DNA from: Membranipora membranacea
Lineage: Eukaryota > Bryozoa > Gymnolaemata > Cheilostomatida > Membraniporidae
Assembly (NCBI GenBank): GCA_914767715.1
Contig: OU612070.1
Coordinates: 16,635,501 to 16,695,500 of the forward strand
Reading direction: 5' to 3'
DNA length: 60,000 nucleotides
Shown: piece by piece, positions 48,187-60,000 of the stretch
How positions within the stretch are numbered: position 1 is the first letter of the stretch
Layout: every line of letters starts with the position of its first letter
Made by a program: the position numbers and the translations under genes
The notes under the pieces: generated by a model
What the model saw: only the letters and a program-made list of their open reading frames with translations
Database searches by the model: none
What the model was told of the DNA's origin: nothing

Positions 48187-48766
48187 ATCATACATACTCC
48201 CTGATATCTTTTGTTCACCCAAGGACTTACTATCACTCTCCAAAGTTGGAGTAAGGTTATGCGTTTGGTTTGACCCAAAAAAGTTGGATCAATGTGACTA
48301 CGAGCCAGAATACCTGTGGCCGTTATACATATTATATTCAATGTACCTAAAAATAAAAATGATCAGCACAAAACACTGTGAATCATTTGATCTGGTTATT
48401 ATTGATAGATTTAAGCAGAGTATAGCAGGGTGCGAGGACTGCCTTACGCAATGAACCTTCTTCTCAGTTCTCTGGGGCCTGCACCCAGTGACCAAGCACC
48501 CTGATGAAGTTTGTTCATCTAATTGACACCGCAAAAACTCCCTAGGTATCACTATCAACAGCATTGGATACTAACTGAAGTTGCATGCTTGACATTGATT
48601 TATCATCTACAACTTACAGTTAGATGTTGCAAGACTAGGAGATGAGCTGTGCTATGGAATTATTATTGTGTATAAATTCTCATGGATCTCTAGTTGTTCA
48701 TTGGAAAATAATTTTACGAAGTCTCAGCATCTTAAATCCGGCTAAGTGAACCAGCCACTGTCTTAC

Positions 48767-48790
48767 CAAGGAGTTCCCTCTAACTCCTTG
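48767..48790. mobile_element. 24-bp palindromic micro-insertion, 7-bp TSD
   Basis: Arms CAAGGAGTT and AACTCCTTG enclose six bases. GTCTTAC flanks both sides (48,760-48,766; 48,791-48,797). The smallest member seen. Confidence 0.75.
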
Positions 48791-50096
48791 GTCTTACCAA
48801 TGCAATCCTGATACATGTTGAGGTTTATACGGGATCAAAGATTAAGTCGGTCTAGTGATGATTGCATATGATTCCTATGGCTTATCTCTGGTTAATCTCT
48901 AAAATCCTCCTTCATAATCATACAGGCTGTAAAATAAAACATGTAAACATACAAAAATGTTATTTGGACAAATTACTGACACATCAATCACAGTCAAACT
49001 TTAAACAAAGTAATTTGATGAGCTCTAAAGCCCTCTCTACGCTTGCAGTATATGCCCTACATCTAGCAGACATGACTATACATCTTACACTGTATACACG
49101 AGTTACTCCAAAGCCTGGGTTGGTCTCTGGCAATGTCTGCCCCCTCCCCCCCCCCCCCGCTGGTTGGGTTTCAAACAACAAAAAACCCTAAAGGGCAGTC
49201 AAATACTCACTGCCTTTGACCCAGATGTTGGAGTAGGCCTGTGACCATTACTCACCCAGTAGCAGCCTGTAGTACTAGTACTAGGTAGCCTGTGAGTGTG
49301 AGTAGTCACTCTTGATTGATACATATTTCATCAACATCATTACCAACTATCAAAACATTGGCCTTGGGCAGCTCATTGCTTTGTTTGTGCACCCACACAA
49401 TAGAGCCCAAACCAACCAAAATAAGAAAATGCAATGATTGATGTGAGTGGTAGAAGCAAGGAGCAACCAGGGAAGCTGATACTCCTTGGACTTGGTAGAA
49501 GAGAGAAATAGGTAGTACAAGTAGCAAGTAGCCCTATTTAAATGATCAACACATCCAATCCAATCATTCCTTCACATGATGATAATGATACTTAATCACT
49601 ACCTTAATAATATAACTTTCATACCTTATTGTGGAGAATACTATACTATACTTACAGCCATATCATAGGTAGGGAAAGTCAAGCAACTTCACAAACACTG
49701 ACTGTGACTCCCTGCTGTGACTGCCACTCCTAGTTCAACTTAAAATAGTCCTCTTGCTTTTTCAGCTAGATCTTGAACAATAGAGCTGTGATAAATTCCC
49801 GCTAATTTATCATTTCCGACAGATGAGCAAGTTTTTATAAGTCTATCAATATTGGGAATCATGTGCTCTTGGTAACAAACTTTGAAACTAGCCGAGCTGC
49901 GCCACACATAAATTGCCTCTAGCCGAGCTGCGCCACATGTAAATTGCCTCTAGCCGAGCTGCGCCATCTGAAATTATTTTCTCCCCTGGCGCAGCTCGTC
50001 TGCCGTAGTCGTCCCTTCATGCCCAGGGGCATCACTCTACAATCCCCAATTTATATCACGCTTGTGCATTGATCAGAGGAAATCAGTTGAGAGAAG

Positions 50097-50196
50097 CATA
50101 AGGCAACGTGACTTTGATATAGCCTGTGATTTTTGTCCACCCCACCCACTGACACAAATCACAGGCTATATCAAAGTCACATTGCCTTATGTTGAG
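50097..50196. mobile_element. Foldback MITE, A4 copy
   Basis: Related to the 96-bp element at 1,998: it starts CATAAGGCAACGTGAC and ends GTCACATTGCCTTATG. The flanks (gagagaag / ttgagaag) are a slightly degraded 8-bp duplication. Confidence 0.75.
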
Positions 50197-50936
50197 AAGT
50201 GAAACTTCATGAGAGGGAAGGCGGACATATATAGTGAACAAGCAGAGTTGTGACTGCATAATAAAGAAACTATTTCTCCAGACAGGCAAGTACACAGGTA
50301 TCTAACACCTTGGACTGTCTGTTGTATTTCATATAGTATGAACTAGCCATAAAATGATGGCAATGCAGCTTGTTTGCAGTTATTTATTGCTTGGGCTCAC
50401 TGTTTATATACAACTGACCGACCATTGGACTGGTTGGTTGGGAAGGAGTTCATCCTATAAGTCCTGGCATTGTATACACAATAAAGGTTAGCTGTGAAGT
50501 TTTTAGGCTTGTATGTCCCATAAGCACACTTATGGCAAGATTAGTGAGCCAAGCAATGTACTATGATTGCTCACTATATTGTTATCTTCATTGTGGTAGT
50601 AGTATACAAAAAACTGGTAAAGCTTAGGATTATTAGTGAGGTAAATATTGGTTTCTATACACAGGGTTCTCATGTACCAGCATGGCTGCATGGGTGCAGC
50701 ACCCACCAATGTGTACCACCACCAAAATAGAAAATTTTGAAGATGCACTCCCCTGTGTCCAGGATATCATCCACCCATTTAGGCAGGATAGGAAACAGGC
50801 TATGGATATGGATGGCTGATACCATGGACATGGAAAAAATACAGGCTTGCAAGCCCCTGCGGCACATGTTTGCTTCCATAGCTGACAGCCAGTGGAGAAA
50901 AACATGATTTCCTTGATATATTTTTAGGTCCCGCAA

Positions 50937-53900
50937 ATGATGGCAGAAGCAGAATCAAAAGAAGAAGGATTTCTAGAGTGTGGATTATGTTTTGAAAATG
51001 ATCCACTCAAGCGATTACCCTGCAATCCTGGTCACATATATTGTGTAACTTGTCTGACCAAAGACTCCGAAGTGACTCAGATTATCAAATGTCCGCTGTG
51101 CAGGTAACCTATTGTGTTAACATAGTTGTGCTCATTGCATAGCTGCCCGCACATAATCAATAGTCGCCACTTGTCAAAACTGATAATCATGAGTTTAGGA
51201 CACAAATTAGAGATAGTATGAACAAGTAATAAAAAGGCATAACAACAAAGTTTTATCTAGTAAGTGCGAAAACGAAGCTTGGCCAAAGATTTAGAGGAAT
51301 TATCACCTCTCTCCGCTTTCACTCCTTGAATCAATTAATTAGGGCACTGGTCTACTTCGGCACACAAGAGTTGCAGATCCTGATTTCATTTCTTTGACCT
51401 GCAACAAGTCACAAGTAAAACTATTATCTTATTCTTAGGTTTGTCTTCAGAAGACCCAATATTATACAACTATAATATTTCTGCACACAAGCCATGTTTG
51501 CCACATGCTGACTCTTGAAACGTCTTAGCGTCGTGGGTAGGAGATGCTTTAATTTGATAGAGCACCAGCAGTCGTCAGCGCACAAGTTCTCTTGCTGTCA
51601 CATCTCTATGAAGAGATGGCAACAAGGGATGTGGTGGAAGATAGATTTGTTCAAGCGACAACTCATTCAAATACCTGATGATACACGATGATGATTAATA
51701 GCACAACTTCAACCAGTTATGTTCTTGAAAGTGACTAGCACAATTATGCTTCATTTTTAGAACTGTGTTCGATGAAGGTATAGATGACATCCCATCAGCA
51801 GGTGCTCCACTAGATAAGTTTCTGTGCTGTGATGTTTGTATGAGAAAAGATGACAAGAGAAGACTGGCTCAGATTTACTGTGTGGTCTGCCAGAAAAAGT
51901 TTTGTACTCCTCATGAAAAGGTACAGATTATTTTCAAGATTTGAATGTATGCTAGACTGTCAAAGCAATCATACACTCATAAACAAGCATAAATGAAATA
52001 CCTCTGCTGGTGGCCATTTGTTGTATTCATTGAACTTTGTTGACACCCTAAAAGTCATACCTATGAATTCTCACCCCATAGTTTGGTAGGCGTACGCTCA
52101 TTAGCCCGGGTACAATGTAATAATCTTCTTAGTATCATGCATTCTTGCTTATTGGTTGTACATATTCTATAACAATTGTTGTGAAGCGTAAGCCGCACTA
52201 CCATGATGCTGTTTTCAAAAAGTTTATTTTCCTTCTATCAAAGAGTCATAACGATACACTGGATGACCACATGCGTATCAGAATGGATGAGTATAAGAAA
52301 GATTGGAGAAAAGTGGAGACAAGATTCTGTGAGAAACACTCAAAGAAACCCTACTCCATAACTTGTGTGAAATGCCCCAGATTATTTTGTGGGGATTGTT
52401 TCGACCAATTGGAAACCTGCTCTGATGGTTAGTGGGTAGATTCATTTATCTCAGATACGGAACAAACTTCCTTCTTGTCTTGAAATAAACCCAAGTCATA
52501 TAGTCAAAAATATCGAAGCAGTGTAATTTTCTAAATTAATATTTGATAAACCGATATATATTGTAATAAATGACAGTAAACTTCTTACACCTCCCCATAT
52601 TTGGTACTATTTGAAAGCTCTCAGTTTAAGTCTTTGTTTCTGAGCCTGGAATGAAGTACCCTCTCCATGTATATTTTGATAAATATCTTATATAGGTGAC
52701 AGGCACGAGCTGAGGTCAATATCAAACGTGGTTGCAAAGCTAATCGAGATGGTTAATGAGAAGAAGGTATGGATCTTCGATAAGGAGGAGCACCTGTTAG
52801 GAATGTCCAAACAGCTGACTGCTATCATATCAGACTGGGATACAGAAACTCAAGAGTTGATTGACAAGCTACATAACGCCAGAGATAAACAAGTATGTAG
52901 AATTCTATGACAAACATTTCCGGGTGCAGGAGGAGAGCTCCTAGTTATACGTTGTTACTAGTCAGACCGATCATATAGCAGTTATTATGGATTTGATTCT
53001 TAGGGAACATAGTAGCACTAGGATAGGAGTATAGGAGCATAATGTTCTTACTTCGACTAGGTTTTTATAAAGAAAACTTGGTAACTGTGATGAACTCGCA
53101 AGCTAGAACACAGAATAAAACAATTAAAATGTGGAAAGGGAGTCTTATAGTAATTAATTAATAAAATAAATGTGTTGATACAGATCCAATATAGAATCAA
53201 CAAAGGATGATCACATCAGGTACAGGTACAAGCGATTCATATCCTTTCACATTTACTTTTAGGTTGCAGGTCTTATGCAGCAATATGTTGAGCTTGAGGA
53301 AAATCTGATAGAACTTAGAAATCAATCCAGAATTGAGGTGACAAGTCTCCTGGATGATGAGATCGGATGTCTCCTGGATAAGCTCAGCAGACAAGTAGCT
53401 AGGATAGATACCAGACTTTTCACTTATCATGAGGTAGCTACTAGGTAGAATATCTATTCGGATCGGCTATCATCTTGTTTCATATTGCCATTGTTACGTT
53501 GATAAGTATCACTGAGACCTTCACCCGTAGCTGAAGAAGTATTCGAAAATCCAATTTGTTTTGGGATAGAAAATAATTTTTCAGTTCCATACGCCCATGA
53601 TTATCTTTAACGGCTTGATTGATCATGATTCAAAATGAGCTGAATTTGCAAGTTGCCTGTTTTAGTCTGTCCTTTTAGTCGCAGGCTGTGGACTTTCCTA
53701 TAGTGTAGCCCCCTTCAATATTTAAGGCACAGGCCTTAAAAGTGAAGCACCTCCTTCAGAAACAATAAAAATTTTCCAGTTATAAGGCACCCCACAGCTT
53801 TAAGGCACCCTTTGGAAAAAAAACCTATTCCGGTGGGATTCGAACTCGCAACTTTGTGTTTACAAGACGCGGCTTTGGTCCAAGTTGAATATAAAAATGC

Positions 53901-56053
53901 TTCAAATGATAGCTGCCCCTATATGCTCCACTCTTATAGACGCCTTCATCTACAAGGCAAGCGCCTTATAGGTGAGGTATAAATATGTTTTCATGGTTTT
54001 TCCTGTGTACGTGATTGTCTTCACTTGAGTAGGAGGTGGCTCAGTTGGTTAGAGTGCCAGTCCTTAAGCATGCAAGTGATGAAGGTCGTTGTTTGAATCC
54101 CACTGCAGTCCATTGACTACCGGGGTTAGCCCCCCAGGAGTGCTCCGACCTGCCTGCAAACAGAGAGCATCTTCGCACAGACATTGCGGCCTTGGCATTA
54201 AGGCAACTAATAATGCAATGTCTGAATACGTCTTACCCCCCACCGATTCAGCTGCATTCTCAGCCATCCTTATATTCTACCAGGTAGATGTTGCAGATGG
54301 ATACAAAGAGACAGAGAAACTTATAGATGAACTGATGAATATGAAGATCCCTCAATATAAACCTTCATCTAATCATGTCCAGCTCTCTGATAACGGTATA
54401 GCCTGATTTATTTATCAAAATCTCTATTCTTTTCTATTCTATATTATTGAAACACCATAAATGTACTGCTTCGTATCACGATAACAGTTTCATATTTTGA
54501 TATTTAAACTTCTTTATCACTCAGTAACATCTTTCTTATCTCGTTCAATATTATCTTACTGTACTGTAAATATAGAGCATTTTGTATGGGATAGGTTTTC
54601 ATCGGATATTGTCTATCTTTCTTTACCTACCTCCCCTTGCCGCATCAATCGCTGTTGTCAATTAATGTTATCAATCCATCGCTACTAACTCTGCGGAATG
54701 AAGCTATAAATGATGTTTCTGATTTCATTTTCAGATTGTTGCGATGTTCAGCTTGCTGTCAAGATAACACAATCATCTCGAAAGCTGGTGGATCTACCCT
54801 TCTTAGCCTATAACAATCCTCCAACTTCTATGAAAATACTCAGTACTGTCCAACTCCCCTCCGGTGTCCACTCTGTTGCTAAATACCAAAATTTAATTTT
54901 TGCTGGTCTGGACAATAGCAAACTCATGAGGGTCACTGAACCTGTTAATACCAGCTCACCGACTGAGTTTGTGAAAATTGTTGGGGGTTATGTATCCAGT
55001 GCACAAGTATATAATAATGAGCTATATGTATTATCACATGATGCCAGTAAGGTTTATGTGTATGACTTACAGGGTAAACTAAAGAGGTCCTGGTCCCATA
55101 ACAGTGACAGTAATGACTTCAATAAGCTCAGAGTAGTAAACGAGAAGGTGGTTGTCCCAGATGGAGCTTCTGGAGCGTCTTTAACAGTTTATACTCTTCA
55201 AGGTCAGCTTCTGAAACAAATCAAATGTACTGGTATGTCAACCGACTGGAAATCATTAACTGTATGTGGAGATGACTCTGTTATCTTATCTGACCGTGGT
55301 ACAAACAGTGTACTCAGAGTGAACATAGACAGTGGAGAGGTGATGTGGACATCTAACCATGTAATCCAGCCACAAGGCGTCGTCTGCTACAAGGACAGAT
55401 ATGTACTCGTGTCAAACTGTAACGCAAAAACTAAGATATGGATACTGGATGTGGATACAGGTATATTCATAATATTTGCATTATTTATATACACTTTGTA
55501 CATTGGTAAATGACAGAGCTAATATTTATTGTCATATCTTTTGTGCTCAATTAAATTTGTGAGAGAAACCAGTTCTATCTTGGCCCAACTGTTCCTATCC
55601 TTCACTCAGCATTCAGTCATTGATAATGCGAGTTGGGATTTCCTCAGCCATATGGTAGTTTTGCGAAAAAGATTATGATATTGTATCATCAGTTAATATG
55701 TAAATATATGATCAATTTTATTTTGCTGATCAAGTTGTAGATTTGTATAACATGTATCACCGTACATAAATAATTTAGAAGGCATAATGTTATAGTCTAC
55801 TTGTGGAGTATGTCACTGTCTTAATCCTGGCTTATCTTGTGAAACAGAAAAATATTCCTAAAATAGACACTGATTTCTCCTGTATGTTGATTTCTCAATG
55901 AATTTTTATTTTACAGGTGAGAAAGTAGGTGAGCTCTGCGGCCAGACAGGGAGGAGCTGTCATCACTTTGACCTGGATATTGATGGTGACACTCTTATTA
56001 TTGCTAAATACAATCTAGACTCAATACAGTGCTATGAGCTGATCACAGAATAA
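50937..56053 (+). CDS. TRIM gene A4: RING, B-box1, B-box2, coiled coil, NHL-like propeller
   Basis: Exons: 50937-51103, 51761-51920, 52244-52427, 52696-52892, 53263-53433, 54284-54395, 54735-55460, 55917-56053 (TAA). The open frame is about 617 residues with all RING and B-box ligands kept. It carries the A2-type propeller variants (SGVHSVAKYQN, SSAQVYNNE, MSTDWKSLTV) and has one extra residue in the third blade (GASGASLTV). It is the intact partner of the stopped A2. The upstream stretch resembles A1 and A2, but the TATAAAG motif has gained a base (ataataaag). Confidence 0.88.
54034..54235 (+). repeat. tRNA-derived SINE in A4 intron 5
   Basis: Same element and position as in A1, with a degraded B box (gtttgaatcccac). 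Confidence 0.68.
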
Positions 56054-56205
56054 GGAACTAATGATCCACTCTGTTCTTGGTTCTTTCAATCAGTTCTGGT
56101 CAATGATATGAATTTATGGATCAGTGGTAAATTACATAGCGTGGCTATTTGTGGGGATATGCCATCAGTATAAAGCTTTGTGTCAGGATCTAAAGAAAGC
56201 TATAA

Positions 56206-56442
56206 ATCTGGAAGCTTTTACGTGATGCATTGATTGACGTCCCAGTAACAATATTCAAAAACTCAGGCAAGCTGCTTGACAGAAGTTTAAAAGTGTCAGC
56301 TATTCTACTTTCTGAACTTATGGACCAATCAGAGATGAATAATGCGGCCCAGCAACCATACATGATAGCCTTACGCTCGCTCAGGGTCAGATATGTACTC
56401 CTCACCCATCCTCATATATCAGTGGATCTGGTTGTAATATAA
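56206..56442 (+). pseudogene. Orphan protein-like frame, open only in A4
   Basis: A 78-codon open segment (IWKLLRDALIDVPVTIFKNS ... LRVRYVLLTHPHISVDLVVI) closes with TAA. The A1, A2 and A3 copies carry an indel (cagcatacatgaatagcc) that places a TGA in frame. There is a stop immediately upstream and no good acceptor. It looks like the remnant of an exon older than the array. Family not recognised. Confidence 0.3.
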
Positions 56443-57544
56443 GGTCTAGCGGTACAAGTTTGAAGGTGTGTTTTCCTCTACTGTGTTATCACCCATATTT
56501 CTCTCTGACTCTCTGTTCATCCTCTTTTCTAAATGATGTTTTCCCGTGTCTTTATTAATAGATGAATCTTTAAAACACTATCCAAATCGCAAGTATGAAA
56601 TAAATAGGCAGTGCGAAATATGTTTTATAGTGACAGGAGTTTTTTTTGTAGTTTTTGAACACAAGCTTCAAATAACCTTTTTTTTTGCTTTGTACAAGAG
56701 TATGTCTGTTTAATATTTTATTTCCTTAATTACATTTTGATTTCGGGTGTTTCGTTGCCTTGCTCAATGTACAGATGATGATTTCTGTTGTCAGCTACCA
56801 TGTTTATTCTACATTATTAAAATCTATCCTAACAGGATTATTTCGAGCATGAGTTTTATTGGGATTAACCTAGTTCTCCAACTATTAACATATGGTCAGA
56901 GATCAAATACACTGAAGTTTAATATGGTTGCTGGTGGTTGCACACCATAATCAACCAGATAAACAAAAAAAAGATATATTTTCTATGAAATAACCACTTG
57001 ATTTAATGTTAATCATTCTGATCAAGCCTCAAGAGGTGAGACTGATAAGTATCCAGTCATTCTACCTAAAAATGTTACTTCACCCATCTCCTGTCAATAT
57101 ATGCTGACCCCCATGTCTCTACCGTACAAACATCTCCTCTATGGGCGATTGCTTCCTCTTTCATTCAGATAGGACGACTCTTATATTTTTGTTTCGCAGC
57201 AGCTATCTTACTGGATTAGTTTTAATCACGTATGTTTATAGCCGTAAGTAGGATTCATCATCTCAAGATCCTTTTGAACGGAATTACAGAATCTTCACAC
57301 AGTGCTGTTGTGTGGCTTGTTTGAGTTCTCAGCCTGCCAGCCCAACTTTAGTGAGCAAATTCACGGCATAACGCTGCGAAAAACTCGCAATAACAACCTT
57401 CATCTTGGCATTATGTAATCAGATCATCATATCTAGTTAATTTCATCAGTATAATTGCTTTTCTATGTCAGACATTCAAGTCTGGTCTTGGGTTTGTGAT
57501 CACAATATGCTGTGTCATGCTGAGCTGCTCTGTGAGGTCACACC

Positions 57545-57691
57545 TCACCTACTAATACTATTCACTGCGCTGTTTTTCAACCCCTTTTTGTGCAAAAGCT
57601 CTTCAAAGTCTTCACCACCAGCATGAACGTATTCACACCTCTCCCATACATTTTTGCACAACACTCTCAGTACTTTATTATGCCTAAGCAT
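57545..57691 (-). CDS. Small minus-strand frame, 48 residues, A4 copy
   Basis: The intact counterpart of 37,427-37,573; it differs at several residues (ERCEYVHAGGEDFEELL). See that entry for doubts. Confidence 0.25.
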   Translation of the reverse strand: MLRHNKVLRVLCKNVWERCEYVHAGGEDFEELLHKKGLKNSAVNSISR

Positions 57692-58001
57692 GTATCTACG
57701 GAGTCTGATTGAAAATTAGGCAATGCATGCCGTAATGTACCCTAGACCAAACACCATTGTATAAAAACGCGTATGATAGGTTTTAACAATAGTTATATCA
57801 ATGGACTATATACATGTTACATTTGTTACGTATGTATAATGTTAATGGATTTATAATTGAGCGCCTTGATTAGCGTATCAATTGTAATAATTTATAATGC
57901 GTAAAAACATCATAATATATGTATAAGGTTTTAGGTAACAGCGCACAACTGACATACAATATATATTCATTCTGTCAAGGGTTGATTCTATACATCTTGA
58001 A

Positions 58002-58103
58002 ATGGCTACAAGTGGTGATAAAACTTCAATGGACGTATCTGAGTTCAGATCTGTATATGAGAGTGAAGGGCAGTATAACCTGACTGTACAGATTCCATAT
58101 TGA
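58002..58103 (+). CDS. Small conserved frame, A4 copy
   Basis: MATSGDKTS frame, Val at codon 11. One G fewer upstream (tctgtcaagggttgatt) closes the longer frame seen in other copies, pointing to this ATG if the frame is used at all. Confidence 0.22.
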   Translation: MATSGDKTSMDVSEFRSVYESEGQYNLTVQIPY

Positions 58104-58216
58104 GCTAAACTAGCATACGATATAACCAGATAGAGAGTCAGTAGCAACAAGGGCTTCATACAAATGTTGATGAATCTTTACTTACTTTGTCTGATAGATT
58201 ATCTTGTTGGGTACAC

Positions 58217-58248
58217 CAAGGAGTTAAAGAGTTGTCTTAAACTCCTCG
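58217..58248. mobile_element. 32-bp palindromic micro-insertion, 7-bp TSD (A4 copy)
   Basis: CAAGGAGTTAAAG at the left and AACTCCTCG at the right; GGTACAC flanks both sides exactly (58,210-58,216; 58,249-58,255). Confidence 0.78.
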
Positions 58249-58924
58249 GGTACACAGAGAGAACCTTTATAAGGAGTTGTTTCCTCAATACGCGTGAAAA
58301 GACAACTCCAAAATTATAATCGCCTATAACTTGTTCGAAATTTTGACTGCTCATCTCAAGATAGACTTTTTTTTGGAAAATATATCAGTTACCAAACCAG
58401 TATAAGCAATGAACTCCCTCTTCCTTGGGAGAGGAAGTTCATTGGTATAAGGGATTTCTTTATTTCTAATGGGTACGGTATGGTTTACACAAATAGCATG
58501 TTACTAAGTGAAAAAAAATTTTCAGGAATTTCATTAGGATAATTATAGCATTCCTTTTCCTTACAATTTCAGCAGATCATATTAGCAATCCCACACCGCA
58601 GGTAACTGTTGGCCCCACTCCCCAGACTTCATCTTGGCTGTGACATGATGAAATTTATAGTTGGTTTAAGGTTGGTTAAATTTGAGATCCTCATAGTTGA
58701 GGTCAGGTTTTTTCAGCCTTGGTAGCTGATAGTAGATAATGCAATTACAACCGAACACCTATCATTAGTTTATCATTTATTGAAAAGGATATTTTACTAT
58801 CAGGGTTCATTAGGACCCTATGATCCTTTGCTGCTACAATAATTGTTAAAAAAGTTCATCAGGGTGCTATGGTCACTGGGCGCAGGCCCTAGAGAAACTA
58901 AAGAAGAAGGTTTGTATAAATTTG

Positions 58925-58997
58925 TGAGGACGACGATGCTGACGACGACGATGCCGACGACAACGATGCTGACGACGACGATGCCGACGACGACAAA
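58925..58997. repeat. Expanded GAC/GAT minisatellite
   Basis: Repeats of gacgacgatgc(c/t)gac, clearly longer than in A1 (10,915-10,962) and A3. Confidence 0.7.
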
Positions 58998-60000
58998 GAA
59001 TGCTATGCAATTAATTGTATTGAAGCATTTTTCTGTATCTCAGATCTAATTTGTGCATTTTATAATTAGTATTTTGATGGACAAATTAAAGTTATCCCAA
59101 ACAAACAATTACGTCAAGCAGTCGTCACACCGTGCTATGTCCTGCTTTGATCAAATTGAACCATGCACAAACATTAGCTCCAATTATGTTCCTGATTTTT
59201 TATATCATCAACATAAATAAATGTGTGGCAACCAACCATGGGCTTTGGCAGCCTTTCCGGATTACATCCTGTTGATCTGAACGGCCAGACGGGTTCCCCG
59301 ATCCCTTCTAAAGGACAAAGGTGATAGACTAACTCACAAGCAGTGGCAGAATATTGATGTACAGGGTAGTTGCCACTTTCAACCCTTGACCCTTGACCTC
59401 ATTGTTACGGAGACCTCATAAACCAAGTATGATGTTGATTTTGAAGCCTGACATTGGTGTTTTCTCCATGCCTGGCGAGTTTGGAGATGCAAACTTATAC
59501 AGAAGAAAGCACTGGCATGTCATACAGCACCTCATAAATAATTTCTGGCATACATTTTTTCGGAATTTGTCCATTATTGAGGTCATATAAACACAAAAGA
59601 AGCAGCACAACTGCAGGTACTGGTGTATGTAATTTCAATATTTTCTAGCTGAAGTTGCACTGCTTCCTTCGTTTTACTCATAAGCTTAAGCAGGTAATCT
59701 AGGAACTTCTTTAATTTGAAGTGTTGTTGAGCACATGCAGATATAGGAGAGGTATACACCTGAGGGTGATTGGGCTGGAAGAATCAAGCTTGAAAGACTC
59801 GAATACTCAAATCCTGCAGCACTTATCGACAGCCACTGAGTATCAAGGGCGCTAACCGATCACGCCATCTCGCCATCTTTCCACCTCCGATTACCCAGTA
59901 AAATCGGCCTCGTACTATAGCCCAGTGTAAAAGTAACTTTACTTTAAGATCTGTATCTCAAACTAATTCAAGCTAAGTTAGTAGAAACAAAACTAATGTA

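Larger units (their letters stand above)
46410..50007. mobile_element. 3.6-kb transposon with long repetitive TIRs, 6-bp TSD
   Basis: The TIRs are about 132 bp (46,410-46,541 and 49,876-50,007), beginning TACGGCAGACGAGCTGCGCC. Each holds three copies of a subunit built on ggcgcagctcggcta plus a gcaattta spacer. GTCGTC lies on both sides (46,404-46,409; 50,008-50,013). Unit A2 shows the unoccupied region (gttgtctttccttcatg near 17,740). No transposase was recognised inside. Two micro-palindromes (48,143 and 48,767) are nested in it. Superfamily not assigned. Confidence 0.82.
56443..60000. other. Downstream part of unit A4, runs off the window
   Basis: This matches the region after A1 to the window end (actaatgta, equivalent to 11,945). 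It contains the Cys-rich frame (56,747-56,950), the 48-residue minus frame, the MATSGD frame, a micro-palindrome (58,217), an imperfect palindrome (58,408-58,446) and an expanded GAC/GAT minisatellite. Confidence 0.6.

Noticed and set aside
48862-49191. 109-codon frame in the 3.6-kb element
   Set aside because: It includes a long C run and ends in low complexity; no motif and no splice support.

Overview
This is eukaryotic DNA. It is AT-rich, its genes are split into short exons by GT-AG introns of about 100 to 1,400 bases, and it is full of small transposons. The protein families (TRIM E3 ligases with a six-bladed propeller, a TRIM9/67-type SPRY module, a THAP zinc finger, hAT transposase remains) and the compact introns fit a marine invertebrate, plausibly a demosponge such as Amphimedon. 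That placement is inference; no rRNA, organelle or other marker is present.

The core of the window is a nested segmental duplication. A roughly 10-kb unit carries an eight-exon TRIM gene (RING, B-box 1, B-box 2, coiled coil, NHL-like propeller). It occurs four times, all on the + strand: A1 (2.8-8.0 kb), A2 (18.6-25.0 kb), A3 (31.2-36.3 kb) and A4 (50.9-56.1 kb). After A1 and again after A3 comes a second module: a broken two-exon minus-strand gene (M1, M2), followed by four + strand exons of a TRIM9/67-like FN3-SPRY C-terminus (S1 at 15.4-16.8 kb, S2 at 43.7-45.1 kb). The order is A1-M1-S1-A2 then A3-M2-S2-A4. A1 shares sequence variants with A3, and A2 with A4, so a tandem A pair seems to have formed first and the whole A-M-S-A block was then duplicated. 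The block junction is near 27,527.

A1, A3 and A4 have full open frames of about 615-617 residues. A2 has a nonsense codon in the propeller exon. A3 has lost the TATA-containing upstream stretch to the duplication junction, carries a 3.1-kb hAT element in its leader region, and has a duplicated last-exon acceptor. If expressed, the A genes should be cytoplasmic RBCC-propeller E3 ubiquitin ligases; their targets cannot be read from sequence.

The copies act as each other's empty sites, so insertions can be dated and target-site duplications (TSDs) read directly. I find a decayed hAT element (27,569-30,654, 8-bp TSD), a 1.36-kb TTAA foldback (21,869-23,231), a 3.6-kb element with long terminal inverted repeats (TIRs) and a 6-bp TSD (46,410-50,007), a probable solo LTR (45,586-46,006), a 297-bp TTAA MITE (39,527-39,823), a TA-flanked MITE carrying a pseudo-tRNA, tRNA-derived SINEs, and a set of tiny palindromic insertions of 24-44 bp with 7-bp TSDs. 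The last set is the least familiar structure here. At the left edge a minus-strand exon encodes a complete THAP zinc finger. No prokaryotic features, CRISPR arrays, rRNAs or intact tRNA genes were seen.
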